A model generated the notes under the pieces. That model had not been told where the DNA came from and did not search any database. It saw nothing but the letters and a program-made list of their open reading frames with translations. Below are positions 7,252-15,929 of a stretch of 64,000 nt of DNA, piece after piece; the first letter of the stretch is position 1, and each line of letters begins with the position of its first letter. This stretch comes from JACVRW01 sp963826165. Lineage in GTDB: Bacteria > Actinomycetota > Thermoleophilia > Solirubrobacterales > Thermoleophilaceae. The position numbers were made by a program, and so were the translations under genes. The DNA lies in the NCBI GenBank assembly GCA_963826165.1, contig CAWGWC010000024.1, positions 1 through 64,000 on the forward strand, written 5' to 3'.

Positions 7252-8085
7252 GTGCCGACCGCGCTCGCCTGCCACCAGCTGTCGAAGCGGTACGGATCGA
7301 CCCTCGCTCTGGCGGGGGTCGATCTGTCCGTGGAGCCCGGCGAGCTGCTCGGCTTGCTCGGTCCCAACGGCGCGGGCAAGTCCACGCTCACCAAGATCGT
7401 CACCGGGCTGGTGCGGCCGTCCGGGGGGCGGGCTGAGATCGAGGGTGCCGAAGCGGGCTCGCGACCGGCGCGGGCCTCGATCGGCTATCTCGCCGAGCTG
7501 TTTCGCTTCCCTGAGTGGCTGTCGGCCGACGAGCTGCTGAGCCTGCACCAGTCGCTCACCCGGTCCGCGGGCGGAACACGCGAGCGCGCGGAGCTGCTCG
7601 AGTTGGTGGAGCTGGCCGACGCGCGCGAGACGCGCGTGGCTGCGATGTCCAAGGGCATGCAGCAGCGGTTGGGAATCGCTCAGGCGCTGGTGGGCTCTCC
7701 GAGGCTGCTGATGCTCGATGAGCCCACCAGCGCGCTCGATCCGGTGGGCCGGAGGATCGTTCGCGATCTGCTGGGCGAGCTGCGGGCGCGCGGGGTGGCC
7801 GTGGTGCTCAACTCGCACCTCCTGAGCGAGGTCGAGCTCGTGTGCGACCGCGTCGCGATCATGAACGCCGGCCGAATCGTCGCCGGTGGGACACCGGCCG
7901 AGCTGGCCGTGCCCCAGGGAGTGGAGGTGCAGACCGGTGCCGGCCTGCGCTCCTACCCGCGGGCTCGCCGGGAGGAGGTACCCGGCATCGTGGCCGCTCT
8001 GGTGGAGGCCGGGGAGGACGTGTACGAAGTGCGCGTGCTCTCATCGAGCCTCGAGGACGCCTACCTCGAGGCGGTGGGCGCGTGA
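7252..8085 (+). CDS. ABC transporter ATP-binding protein
   Basis: 277 aa from the GTG at 7252. Walker A GPNGAGKST, a signature-type segment MSKGMQQRLG (degenerate LSGGQ), Walker B RLLMLDEPTSALDP and the switch histidine in NSHLLSE. The divergent signature and the C-terminal extension (about residues 215-277) resemble export-type NatA/CcmA/YhaQ ATPases. The stop overlaps the GTG of the permease gene by four bases (GTGA), so the two make one exporter. Substrate unknown. Confidence 0.88.
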   Translation: MPTALACHQLSKRYGSTLALAGVDLSVEPGELLGLLGPNGAGKSTLTKIVTGLVRPSGGRAEIEGAEAGSRPARASIGYLAELFRFPEWLSADELLSLHQSLTRSAGGTRERAELLELVELADARETRVAAMSKGMQQRLGIAQALVGSPRLLMLDEPTSALDPVGRRIVRDLLGELRARGVAVVLNSHLLSEVELVCDRVAIMNAGRIVAGGTPAELAVPQGVEVQTGAGLRSYPRARREEVPGIVAALVEAGEDVYEVRVLSSSLEDAYLEAVGA

Positions 8086-8933
8086 ACGACGTCCTGGTGG
8101 TGGCTCGGTACGCGATGCGCGAATGCGTGCGGCGCCGGGTGATCCCCGTGGTGCTGGTGCTCACGGTCGGGTTCCTCGCTCTCTACGGGCTCGGGTCCGA
8201 TGTGGCCTTCCGCGAGGTGGAGCGCTTCGGCGGCCAGCAGCAGGTCGATGAGCGCGTGCTCACCGGCTCGACGCTGTTCGGGCTGGCCATGTTCACCACC
8301 CTCTTCCTGGGCGCCGTGCTGGCGGCCTTCCTCACCCTGGGCGTGGTCCGCGGCGACGCGGAGCGCGGGCTGCTGCAGCCGCTGGTGGTGAGGCCGGTGG
8401 GCCGCACGAGCCTTCTGCTGGGCCGCTTCGGCGGCGCGGCGGTCGTGTGCGCCCTCTACGTCGGCGTGGTCTACCTCGCCGCGATGCTCGTCACCGGCGT
8501 CACCGGCGACTGGTGGCCCGACAGCCCGGTGCTGCCGGGTCTGGGCCTGATGGCGGGCGTGCTGGTGATCGCGGCCCTGTCGCTCCTCGGCTCGATCTTC
8601 CTGTCCTCGACGGCCAACGGGATCGCCGTGTTCATGCTCTTCGGAGCCGGACTGGCCGCCGGCCTCCTGGGCCAGATCGGTGACGCGCTCGACGTGGACA
8701 CGCTCGAGAACGTGGCCCAGGTCACGGCGTGGCTGCTGCCGTTCGAGGCGCTCTACCAGGCCGGGCTCGACTCGCTCACCGAGGACGCCCGGGGCGTGAC
8801 CGGGGTGATCGTGCAGCTCGGCCCCTTCGGGGGCGCCCAGGAGGGCGGCCCGCTGCTGTGGCTGTGGACGCTGGGCTACCTCGGCCTGGTGGGGCTGGCC
8901 GCCCGAACGGCCTTCGCCCGGCGCGATCTCTGA
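8082..8933 (+). CDS. ABC transporter permease (ABC-2 type)
   Basis: 283 aa, starting at the GTG that overlaps the ATPase stop. About six hydrophobic segments: VIPVVLVLTVGFLALYG (near 20-35), a pair at about 65-95, VVCALYVGVVYLAAMLV, VLVIAALSLLGSIFL, FMLFGAGLAAGLLG, and a last helix LGYLGLVGLAARTAF. An extracytoplasmic loop lies after the first helix, as in NatB/ABC-2 permeases. It probably pairs as a dimer with the ATPase encoded just upstream. Substrate unknown. Confidence 0.82.
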   Translation: MNDVLVVARYAMRECVRRRVIPVVLVLTVGFLALYGLGSDVAFREVERFGGQQQVDERVLTGSTLFGLAMFTTLFLGAVLAAFLTLGVVRGDAERGLLQPLVVRPVGRTSLLLGRFGGAAVVCALYVGVVYLAAMLVTGVTGDWWPDSPVLPGLGLMAGVLVIAALSLLGSIFLSSTANGIAVFMLFGAGLAAGLLGQIGDALDVDTLENVAQVTAWLLPFEALYQAGLDSLTEDARGVTGVIVQLGPFGGAQEGGPLLWLWTLGYLGLVGLAARTAFARRDL

Positions 8934-8960
8934 CCCCTCCGGGTCGGCCGCCGCGGGTCC

Positions 8961-8966
8961 TATCCT
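8961..8966 (+). promoter_or_regulatory. Leaderless -10 box of the helicase gene (TATCCT)
   Basis: TATCCT ends 7 bases before the GTG at 8974. No Shine-Dalgarno is present. Confidence 0.5.
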
Positions 8967-8973
8967 CGAAGAC

Positions 8974-11900
8974 GTGCCCACTCCGGCCGCCACCGATCAC
9001 CTGCTCGAGGGCCTGAACGAGCCTCAGCGCGCCGCCGTGCTGCACGGCGAGGGGCCGTTGCTCATCCTCGCCGGAGCCGGTTCGGGCAAGACCCGGGTGC
9101 TCACCCATCGCATCGCCCACCTGGTGGGGAGCGGCCAGGCCCGGCACTCGGAGATCCTCGCGATCACCTTCACCAACAAGGCCGCCCAGGAGATGCGCGA
9201 GCGGGTGGAGGCGCTGGTCGGCGGGCGTTCGCGCGGGATGTGGGTGATGACCTTCCACTCCGCCTGCGCGCGCATGCTGCGCGCCGACGCCGAGCGCCTC
9301 GGGTACACGCGCGGCTTCACGATCTACGACGAGCAGGACTCGCTGAGGCTGGTCAAGAACTGCGTCGACGAGCTCGACGTGGACCCCAAGCGCTTCGCCC
9401 CTCGGGGAATCCGCCGCCAGATCTCCGACGCCAAGAACCAGCTGCTCGACGCCGAGGCCTACCGCATCAAGGTCTCGAGCTTCTTCGAGCAGACCGCGGC
9501 CGACGTGTACGACCTCTACGAGCAGCGCCTCCACTCGGCCAACGCAATGGACTTCGACGACCTGCTGTTTCGCTGCGTCAACCTGTTCGAGCTCTTCCCC
9601 GAGGTGCGCGACCGCTACCGGAAGAGCTTCCGCTACGTGCTGGTGGACGAGTACCAGGACACCAACCGGGCCCAGTACCGCTGGCTGCAGCTGCTGGCGG
9701 AAGAGCACCGGAACCTTTGCGTGGTGGGCGACGACGACCAGTGCCTGGTCGAGGGAACCGAGATCACCATGGCCGACGGCTCGGCGAAGGCGATCGAACT
9801 CGTGCAGCCCGGGGACTTCGTCCTGTCGTGCTACGGGAGTGGTGACCTGCGCTCGGCACGAGTGACTCGCGCGACCCGTTCGTCGTCGGCCACGGGCGTT
9901 GCCATCACGACGGCGGCCGGCCGCCGGATCGTGAGCACCGGCGAGCACATGCATTTTGCGGGCTACGCGCGACGCCTGTCGCCGCTGGTCTTCATGACTT
10001 ACGTCATGTGGCGGGCCGACATGGGTTTCAGGGTCGGAACGAGCCGCACCTATCCGGATCGCTCGGCAACCGTGGTCAGCGGGGTGCAGCTCCGTGCGCT
10101 CCACGAGCAGGCGGACGCGGCCTGGATCGTCTCCACCCATGGCTCCGAGGTCGACGCTCGACAGGCGGAGCTCGAGCTGTCTCTGCGTTACCGGCTCCCG
10201 ACGCTGCCGTTCAAGGCACGTCATCGCGGCGAGCCCCAAGATGGGTTGGTCCGCGACCAGGCAAGGATCGATCGGATCTTCGCGGAGTTCCCAACCTTGG
10301 CCACAGGGCTGCAGCTTCTCAGCGACCACGGCCTCAGCTTCGACCATCCCCATCACATTCCCCGAACCTACGAGGGGCGGCGCCGCAACGTGACGGTGAC
10401 GCTCTGCGGAGACCGGCGCGGTCGCAGCCCGATGCACACCGTCGCCGTCGGTGGTAGGGATCCCGGTGTCCGTCGCGCGCTCGAGGATTTCGGCTTGTCG
10501 GTGCGTCCGGCGAAGAACGGCGGCGACAGCTGGCGCTACGAATCCTGTTTCCGCAGCTACGAGGCAGCGATGGCGATCGTGGATCGCATCCAGACGGCCA
10601 CGCCGGTGGTCGTCCGGCAGATGGCTCGCCTCGGGGATCGTGGCGCCTTTGGCGGTGGTGCGAACTCGCTTCCCTTCCTGCCGGCTGGTGCCGTGCGACC
10701 TGGCATGGCCATGTTCGCGGGCGACGGGTCGCCGGATCTGGTTGAAGTGGTGGAGGAGGTCACGCTCGACTGTCCGGTGTACGACCTGGACATCGAGGAG
10801 ACCCACAACTTCATCGCCAACGGCCTGATCACCCACAACTCGATTTACGCCTTCCGTGGGGCTGACATCCGCAACGTGCTCGAGTTCGAGGATCAGTTCC
10901 CCGACGCCGAGGTGATCAAGCTCGAGCAGAACTACCGCTCCTCACAGACCATCCTCAACGCCTCCAACGCCGTGATCTCGAACAACCGGGCGCGCAAGGC
11001 CAAGTCGCTGTGGAGCGACCTCGGTGACGGCGAGCCGGTGCACGTGCGCGAACTCGAGGACGAGCATGCCGAGGCGCGCTTCGTGGTCAACGAGATCGAG
11101 CGGCTCGTGGACGAGGGCGAGTCGCGCGACGAGATCGCGGTCTTCTACCGGACCAACGCGCAGAGCCGTGTGCTCGAGGACAGCCTCGTGCGCTACGGCG
11201 TGGCCTACCAGGTGATCGGCGGCACGCGCTTCTACGAGCGCCGGGAGATCAAAGATGCGCTCGGCTACCTCACCCTGCTGGTCAATCCGGCCGACACCGT
11301 GGCCTTCGGGCGAGTGGTCAACGAGCCCAAGCGCGGGATCGGCAGCACGTCCCAGGCCCGCATCACCAACTACGCCACCACCATGGGCGAGCCCGTCTGG
11401 GAGATCGCCTCGAACCCGGAGAGCATTCCGGGGCTGGGCACGGCGGCGGTCAAGTCGGTGGGCCGCTTCATGTCGGTGATGGAGCGCCTGCGCGAGCGGG
11501 TCGACGGCGGAGCCGACGTCGGCGACCTGTTGGCCGAGACGCTCGAGGAGAGTGGCTACACCGACGCCCTGCGGGCCGAGCGGACGGTGGAGTCGCAGGT
11601 GCGCCTCGAGAACCTCGACGAGTTGGTGGGTGTCGCGCGCGAGTACGCCGCCGGCGCCGAGGAGGGTTCGGTCGAGGAGTTCCTCCAGCAGATCGCGCTG
11701 TTCTCCGAGCAGGACAACCTGAGCGACGAGCAGGGCATCGTCACCCTCATGACCCTGCACAACGCGAAGGGGCTCGAGTACGGCACCGTCTTCATCATCG
11801 GGCTCGAGGACGGCGTGTTCCCGCACATGCGCTCGATCGAGGCCGGCGACCTCGAGGAGGAGCGGCGCCTGGCCTACGTGGGCATCACGCGAGCCAAGCG

Positions 11901-12246
11901 CCAGCTCTACCTGACCCACGCCCGCACGCGCGCGCTGTTCGGCAACCGCGACTGGAACATGCGCAGCCGCTTCATCGACGAGATCCCGGCGGAGTTCACC
12001 GATCTCGACGAGGACACCCTCACCGGCCCGGCCGCGGCATCCACCTGGGGCGGTGGCGCCGCGGCGCCCGCGCCGCAGCTCGGCGGAGGCGCCTCTTTCG
12101 CGCTGGGCGACGACGTGGTCCACGCGCAGTTCGGCGAGGGCGTGGTGGTGGGCCTGGAGCCCGGCGGGCTCGTGGTCGTGCGCTTCGCGGGTGACGGCTC
12201 GGAGCGCAAGCTGATGGCCGACTACGCGCCTCTGAAGAAGCGCTGA
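8974..12246 (+). CDS. pcrA: DNA helicase PcrA/UvrD, interrupted by an intein
   Basis: 1090 aa including a 366-aa intein (residues 257-622); the spliced helicase would be 724 aa, normal for PcrA. A superfamily 1A 3'-5' helicase in DNA repair and replication restart. Walker A AGAGSGKT (33-40), Walker B VDEYQDTN, motif III GDDDQ|SIYAFRGA split by the intein between Q and S, motif IV LEQNYRSS, motif V TLMTLHNAKGLEY and motif VI VGITRAKRQLYL. The C-terminus carries the Tudor-like module (VHAQFGEGVVVGLEPGGLVVVRF) that in other PcrA/UvrD proteins touches RNA polymerase. Activity must depend on protein splicing, since motif III is cut. Confidence 0.95.
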   Translation: MPTPAATDHLLEGLNEPQRAAVLHGEGPLLILAGAGSGKTRVLTHRIAHLVGSGQARHSEILAITFTNKAAQEMRERVEALVGGRSRGMWVMTFHSACARMLRADAERLGYTRGFTIYDEQDSLRLVKNCVDELDVDPKRFAPRGIRRQISDAKNQLLDAEAYRIKVSSFFEQTAADVYDLYEQRLHSANAMDFDDLLFRCVNLFELFPEVRDRYRKSFRYVLVDEYQDTNRAQYRWLQLLAEEHRNLCVVGDDDQCLVEGTEITMADGSAKAIELVQPGDFVLSCYGSGDLRSARVTRATRSSSATGVAITTAAGRRIVSTGEHMHFAGYARRLSPLVFMTYVMWRADMGFRVGTSRTYPDRSATVVSGVQLRALHEQADAAWIVSTHGSEVDARQAELELSLRYRLPTLPFKARHRGEPQDGLVRDQARIDRIFAEFPTLATGLQLLSDHGLSFDHPHHIPRTYEGRRRNVTVTLCGDRRGRSPMHTVAVGGRDPGVRRALEDFGLSVRPAKNGGDSWRYESCFRSYEAAMAIVDRIQTATPVVVRQMARLGDRGAFGGGANSLPFLPAGAVRPGMAMFAGDGSPDLVEVVEEVTLDCPVYDLDIEETHNFIANGLITHNSIYAFRGADIRNVLEFEDQFPDAEVIKLEQNYRSSQTILNASNAVISNNRARKAKSLWSDLGDGEPVHVRELEDEHAEARFVVNEIERLVDEGESRDEIAVFYRTNAQSRVLEDSLVRYGVAYQVIGGTRFYERREIKDALGYLTLLVNPADTVAFGRVVNEPKRGIGSTSQARITNYATTMGEPVWEIASNPESIPGLGTAAVKSVGRFMSVMERLRERVDGGADVGDLLAETLEESGYTDALRAERTVESQVRLENLDELVGVAREYAAGAEEGSVEEFLQQIALFSEQDNLSDEQGIVTLMTLHNAKGLEYGTVFIIGLEDGVFPHMRSIEAGDLEEERRLAYVGITRAKRQLYLTHARTRALFGNRDWNMRSRFIDEIPAEFTDLDEDTLTGPAAASTWGGGAAAPAPQLGGGASFALGDDVVHAQFGEGVVVGLEPGGLVVVRFAGDGSERKLMADYAPLKKR
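9742..10839 (+). mobile_element. Intein in helicase motif III
   Basis: 366 residues, in frame. Splicing residues seen: Cys at intein position 1 (residue 257) after GDDDQ; block B with T322-G-E-H325; block F VYDLDIEETHNF; block G ending ANGLITHN with penultimate His621 and terminal Asn622; and +1 extein Ser623. All residues for standard class 1 splicing are present. The roughly 270 residues between the splicing halves show no clear LAGLIDADG motif. Residues 342-363 (TY at 342-343, VG at 354-355, Arg363) have GIY-YIG-like spacing, and a second region (about 425-545) is unassigned. Codon choice looks slightly less GC-biased than the flanking extein. Confidence 0.93.
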
Positions 12247-12275
12247 CCCGGCCGCCCAGTAGGGTGCCGCCCGCA

Positions 12276-13112
12276 ATGGCGGCCCGGATCATCGACGGCA
12301 AGGCTGTGGCCGCAAAGGTGAAGGACGAGGTGGCGCGCGAGGTGTCTGCGCTGGGCGTGCGGCCGGGGCTGGCCACGATCCTCGTGGGCGACGATCCTGC
12401 CTCGGCGGTCTACGTGCGCATGAAGCGCGAGGACTCGGCCGAGGTGGGGATCGAGTCATTTCACCACGAGCCCGGCGCCGACGTCGCTCCCGAGCAGCTG
12501 GCCGCACTGATCACCTCGCTCAACGACGACGAGCGGGTGCACGGCATCCTGCTGCAGCTCCCGCTCCCCGATCACCTCGATCAGGACGACTTCGTCTCCC
12601 TCATCGACCCGGCGAAGGACGTGGACGGGCTCACGACCACCAACGCCGGCCTGCTGGCCCACGGCCGTTCCGAGGCGCTCGTGCCGTGCACCCCCGCCGG
12701 GGTGATGCGGCTGCTCGACGACGCGGGCGTAGAGCTGTCGGGAGCGAGGGCGGTGGTGCTCGGGCGTTCGATCCTCGTGGGCAAGCCACTCGCCCAGCTG
12801 CTGCTCGCCGCCAACGCCACCGTCACCCACTGTCACTCCCGCACCCGGGACCTGCCGGCCGTGACGCGCGAGGGCGACGTACTGATCGCGGCCGTGGGCT
12901 CGCCGGGTCTCGTGGGCGCCGACATGGTCCGCGAGGGCGCCGTGGTGATCGATGTGGGCACCAACCGTACGGACGAGGGCCTGGTGGGCGACGTGGACTT
13001 CGGTGCGGTGAGCGAGAAGGCGTCGGCGATCACCCCGGTGCCGGGCGGGGTGGGCCCGATGACGCGCGCGATGCTCCTCGTGAACACGCTCAAGGCAGCC
13101 GGCGGGCCGTAG
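12276..13112 (+). CDS. folD: Bifunctional methylenetetrahydrofolate dehydrogenase / methenyltetrahydrofolate cyclohydrolase
   Basis: 278 aa. Interconverts 5,10-methylene- and 10-formyl-THF with NADP(H). Seen: family signature LATILVGDDPASAVYVRMK with the Tyr-x3-Lys pair of the active site, GILLQLPLPDHLD, the PAKDVDGLT motif, PCTPAGVMRLL, the dinucleotide site VVLGRSILVGKPLAQLL, and C-terminal TPVPGGVGPMT. I take the ATG at 12276; a TAGGGT box lies 10 bases upstream. It converges on the MFS gene with only 12 bases between stops. Confidence 0.95.
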   Translation: MAARIIDGKAVAAKVKDEVAREVSALGVRPGLATILVGDDPASAVYVRMKREDSAEVGIESFHHEPGADVAPEQLAALITSLNDDERVHGILLQLPLPDHLDQDDFVSLIDPAKDVDGLTTTNAGLLAHGRSEALVPCTPAGVMRLLDDAGVELSGARAVVLGRSILVGKPLAQLLLAANATVTHCHSRTRDLPAVTREGDVLIAAVGSPGLVGADMVREGAVVIDVGTNRTDEGLVGDVDFGAVSEKASAITPVPGGVGPMTRAMLLVNTLKAAGGP

Positions 13113-13124
13113 GCGCGCGCCGGC

Positions 13125-14858
13125 TCAGCCCGGAAGAAAGCTCTCCGCCAGGTCGGAGATGGAGCGAGGGTCCACGCCGTAGCGGGCCTCGTAATCCTCC
13201 GCCGTGTCGTCGTCCAGCAGGGCCAGCACGAGCTGTTCGCGCGACGAGCCCGCCTCGCACGCCACGCGGTCCATGGCCACGAGCGCCGCGTCCTGAAGGA
13301 AGCCGGTGATGCCTCCGGTGCCCGGCGTGTCGCGGTCCTCGCACGGGTTCTCGATGACCACCTGCGGCGGGCGGTCGCGATCGGCCAGGAGCGCGTAGGC
13401 GCCCACCCCCAGGGCGGCAGCCAGCACCGCGCCGGCGGCCATCGCCGGACGGATCCCGGCCAGGCTGTAGCCCAGCGCCGCCGGAGTGAGCAGGAGAGCG
13501 GCCACAAGGGCCAGCCCCGCGCCCACCAGGAAGGCGACCGAGAAGCCCTCGTTCACGCCGTCCACGAGCACCTCGTCGGCGCGGATCGTGAGCGCGTCGA
13601 AGACCTCGAGCTCGTCCTCGTCGATGTCAACGCGCGCGTCCGTGAACACCGAGCGCAGGCCACCGCGCGGGTCCTCGGTCTCAACGCTCGCCGACAGCCG
13701 CGGCGCCATGTCGAGCTTGACGTCGGGCGAGATCTCCGCGTCGAGGATGATCGCCGCGCCGCGCTCCCGCGTCTGCTCGAGGGTCGTGTTGAGCTCGTGC
13801 TGGGCGATCGGAGCGAGGATCAGCAGCGCGAGGGCGATCCCGGCGTGGCGGATGGACAGCAGCAACGCGGCGTCGCGCCCGTCCCGCTCGGGCAACAGCG
13901 AGCCGGACAGCGCCGGCAGCGCAAGGCCCATGCCCACGCCGACGGCCAGCTGCGGTGCGATGGTCCAGGCCACCGAAGCCGTGGGAATGAATGCGAGCGC
14001 CGCCGCTCCCGACGCCACCAGCAGGGAGCCGCCCGCCGCCCGCACCGGAGCCGGGCCCGGGATGCGCGTGGCGGCCAGCGCGGCGAGCGGCATGACGCTC
14101 ACCACCAGCGCCGCTTCCAGCGGCTCGATGCCCCAGCCGGTGATGAGCAGCAGCACTGTCAGGAACAGCGCCGCCACGATGGCCCCGGACACCAGACCGA
14201 GTGCCAGAGCCCGGCCCACCGCCCAGCGGGGCCGCTCGGCGGCGGCGCGCTCGCTGAAGCGAGGCCCCAGCGCCTGGCGCTCGGCGAGGGAGCGGCGTCG
14301 GCCGCTGCGCCGGCCGCGCCGCAGGCCGGGAACGTCGTCCGCGCCGAGCGCGCCCGGGATCGCCAGCAGCGCGACGGGCGCCTGGAACAGGAAGATCGAG
14401 CGCCAGCCGAGGGCCTGGGTCAGCGCTCCGCCAATGGCCGGTCCCGCCGCGGTTCCGAGCAGGGCGGCCAGGCGCCACAGCCGGGCGCCGGTGGCTCCGT
14501 CGGCGAGCAGCGCGTAGCCGGTCACCAGCAGCGCCGCGCCGCCCACGGCCTGGACGCCGCGGGCCAGAAGCAGAACCTCCAGGTTGTCGGCCAGCCCGCA
14601 CGCGATGGAGCCTCCGCAGAACAGCGCCACCCCCGATAGGCCCACCCCGCGGGTGCCCACGGCCTCGCGCAGGCGCTCGGTGGGGGGGAGGGCGAGTGCG
14701 AGCACCACCGCGTAGACCCCCAGGACGGCGGCCACGCCCGCCACGTCGGTGTCGAGCTCGCGCAGGATCGGCGGCAGCGCGAGCGCGACGATGGCGGTGT
14801 CGGCCAGGGCCAGGAAGGCCGCACCGGCCACCGGCAGGCGAAGGGCCTTGCTGGCCAT
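13125..14858 (-). CDS. MFS transporter with extra C-terminal domain
   Basis: 577 aa from the ATG at 14858. N-terminal 12-14 helices of a DHA2-type drug:proton antiporter: LADTAIVALALPPILREL in helix 1, the later motif GTAAGPAIGGALTQALGWRSIFLFQAP typical of the DHA family, and a large inter-helix extracytoplasmic loop (about residues 370-440). After the last helix, residues about 500-577 form a soluble acidic module (LQDAALVAMDRVACEAGSSREQLVLALLDDDTAEDYEARYGVDPRSISDL) that ordinary MFS proteins lack. Substrate unknown. The 268-bp region upstream is shared with the divergent gene at 15127 and shows only GC-rich sequence. Confidence 0.85.
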   Translation of the reverse strand: MASKALRLPVAGAAFLALADTAIVALALPPILRELDTDVAGVAAVLGVYAVVLALALPPTERLREAVGTRGVGLSGVALFCGGSIACGLADNLEVLLLARGVQAVGGAALLVTGYALLADGATGARLWRLAALLGTAAGPAIGGALTQALGWRSIFLFQAPVALLAIPGALGADDVPGLRRGRRSGRRRSLAERQALGPRFSERAAAERPRWAVGRALALGLVSGAIVAALFLTVLLLITGWGIEPLEAALVVSVMPLAALAATRIPGPAPVRAAGGSLLVASGAAALAFIPTASVAWTIAPQLAVGVGMGLALPALSGSLLPERDGRDAALLLSIRHAGIALALLILAPIAQHELNTTLEQTRERGAAIILDAEISPDVKLDMAPRLSASVETEDPRGGLRSVFTDARVDIDEDELEVFDALTIRADEVLVDGVNEGFSVAFLVGAGLALVAALLLTPAALGYSLAGIRPAMAAGAVLAAALGVGAYALLADRDRPPQVVIENPCEDRDTPGTGGITGFLQDAALVAMDRVACEAGSSREQLVLALLDDDTAEDYEARYGVDPRSISDLAESFLPG

Positions 14859-15112
14859 GCCCGGGATGATGGCTTGCCGACCGTTTCGAAGGCGTACGGG
14901 TAGCCGCACCAGCGAACACCGGTAGACCCCCATGGACCGGTGGTGGCGGCGCTGGCAGCCTGCAGTGTCAGCTCGGACGGAGCGGCCCAGGTGGACCGCT
15001 GTCGAACAAACGGCCGGGCACCCGGGGCGGGCCGCCACCTCCCTCGCGGCGCACCCGCTCCCCGTCCGCACGCCCCCCGGCGCGACCCCCTCGCGCCGGG
15101 GGCGGCGGGCGA

Positions 15113-15118
15113 TACGCT
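15113..15118 (+). promoter_or_regulatory. Leaderless -10 box before 15127 (TACGCT)
   Basis: TACGCT ends 8 bases before the ATG at 15127. It probably drives the membrane protein plus gatCAB. A second box (TACAAT, 15629-15634) lies 7 bases before gatC. Confidence 0.45.
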
Positions 15119-15126
15119 GGCGCGCG

Positions 15127-15645
15127 ATGGATCTCCGGCGGCTGCGGATCGGCGAGTGGCTCACCGCGCTGGCAGGCGTCATCCTGCTGGCGTCGCTGTT
15201 CCTGCCCTGGTACGCGAACGAGCCGGGCTTCGCCCGGGAGCCCACCGAGGAGTTCACTGCCTGGCAGTCCCTCGCCGTCCTCGACGTCGTGCTCGCGCTG
15301 ATCGCGGCCGCGGCCGTGGCGCTGTTGATCATCACCGCTACGCAGAGCCCCCCGGCCGTGCCGCTGGCGTTCAACGTGTTCCTCGTGTTCGGCGGAGCCC
15401 TCGCCACCATCCTGGTGCTGTTTCGCGCAGCCGACCTGCCCGACGTCGCCGCCGGGCGCCAGTGGGCCCTGTGGCTGGGGCTGGCGGGGGCGGTCGGGAT
15501 ACTGGGAGGGAGCCTGATCGCCCTGCGCGACGACCGGCACTCCTCACCCGAGCACTACACCGACGTCAGTGGCCGCCCCGCTTCGCCGCCGCCCGAGCTG
15601 GAGCCCATCTCGGCCCCGACCGGCGACCTACAATCGCCCCGATGA
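15127..15645 (+). CDS. Four-helix hypothetical membrane protein
   Basis: 172 aa. Four predicted transmembrane helices (about 11-29, 55-75, 82-103, 115-133) and a Pro/Ser-rich C-terminal tail of 35 residues. The first loop carries FLPWYANEP, a tryptophan/tyrosine-containing motif often seen in small actinobacterial membrane proteins of unknown function. The stop overlaps the gatC ATG (ATGA), so it is co-transcribed with the amidotransferase genes, but a functional link is not evident. Confidence 0.75.
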   Translation: MDLRRLRIGEWLTALAGVILLASLFLPWYANEPGFAREPTEEFTAWQSLAVLDVVLALIAAAAVALLIITATQSPPAVPLAFNVFLVFGGALATILVLFRAADLPDVAAGRQWALWLGLAGAVGILGGSLIALRDDRHSSPEHYTDVSGRPASPPPELEPISAPTGDLQSPR

Positions 15646-15929
15646 TCGATCGCGACCAGGTGCTCCACGTGGCCCGGCTGGCCCGCCTGCGGCTCTCCGA
15701 CGAGGAGGTCGACCGGATGGCTCCCGAGCTGTCAAAGATCCTCGAGCACGTGGAGCGCATGGACGAGCTCGATCTCGAGGGTGTGGAGCCGACGACCCAC
15801 GTGGTCGAGCTTCAGAACGTTCTGCGCGAGGACGTGCCGCGGCCCAGCCTGACGCCCGAGCGCGCGCTCGAACAGGCGCCCGACCCGGCCGGGGGCGGTT
15901 TCCGCGTCCCCAGCCCGGGGGCCACGTGA
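15642..15929 (+). CDS. gatC: Asp-tRNA(Asn)/Glu-tRNA(Gln) amidotransferase subunit C
   Basis: 95 aa. Small scaffolding subunit that wraps around GatA and GatB. Matches the family: HVARLARLRLSDEEVDRMAPELSKILEHVERMDELDLEGVEPTTHV, followed by LREDVPRPSLTPE. It overlaps its neighbours by four bases on each side (ATGA, GTGA), and a TACAAT box seven bases before the ATG suggests an internal leaderless promoter too. Confidence 0.93.
   Translation: MIDRDQVLHVARLARLRLSDEEVDRMAPELSKILEHVERMDELDLEGVEPTTHVVELQNVLREDVPRPSLTPERALEQAPDPAGGGFRVPSPGAT

Noticed and set aside
8776..10836. 686-codon open frame antisense to the helicase gene
   Set aside because: Covers a certain gene on the other strand, has shadow-like composition with many His/Arg/Gly and no domain pattern; it follows from high GC.
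15000..15030. TCGAAC half-site resembling an actinobacterial SOS box
   Set aside because: The second half (GTTCGA) is missing, so no LexA site can be claimed.
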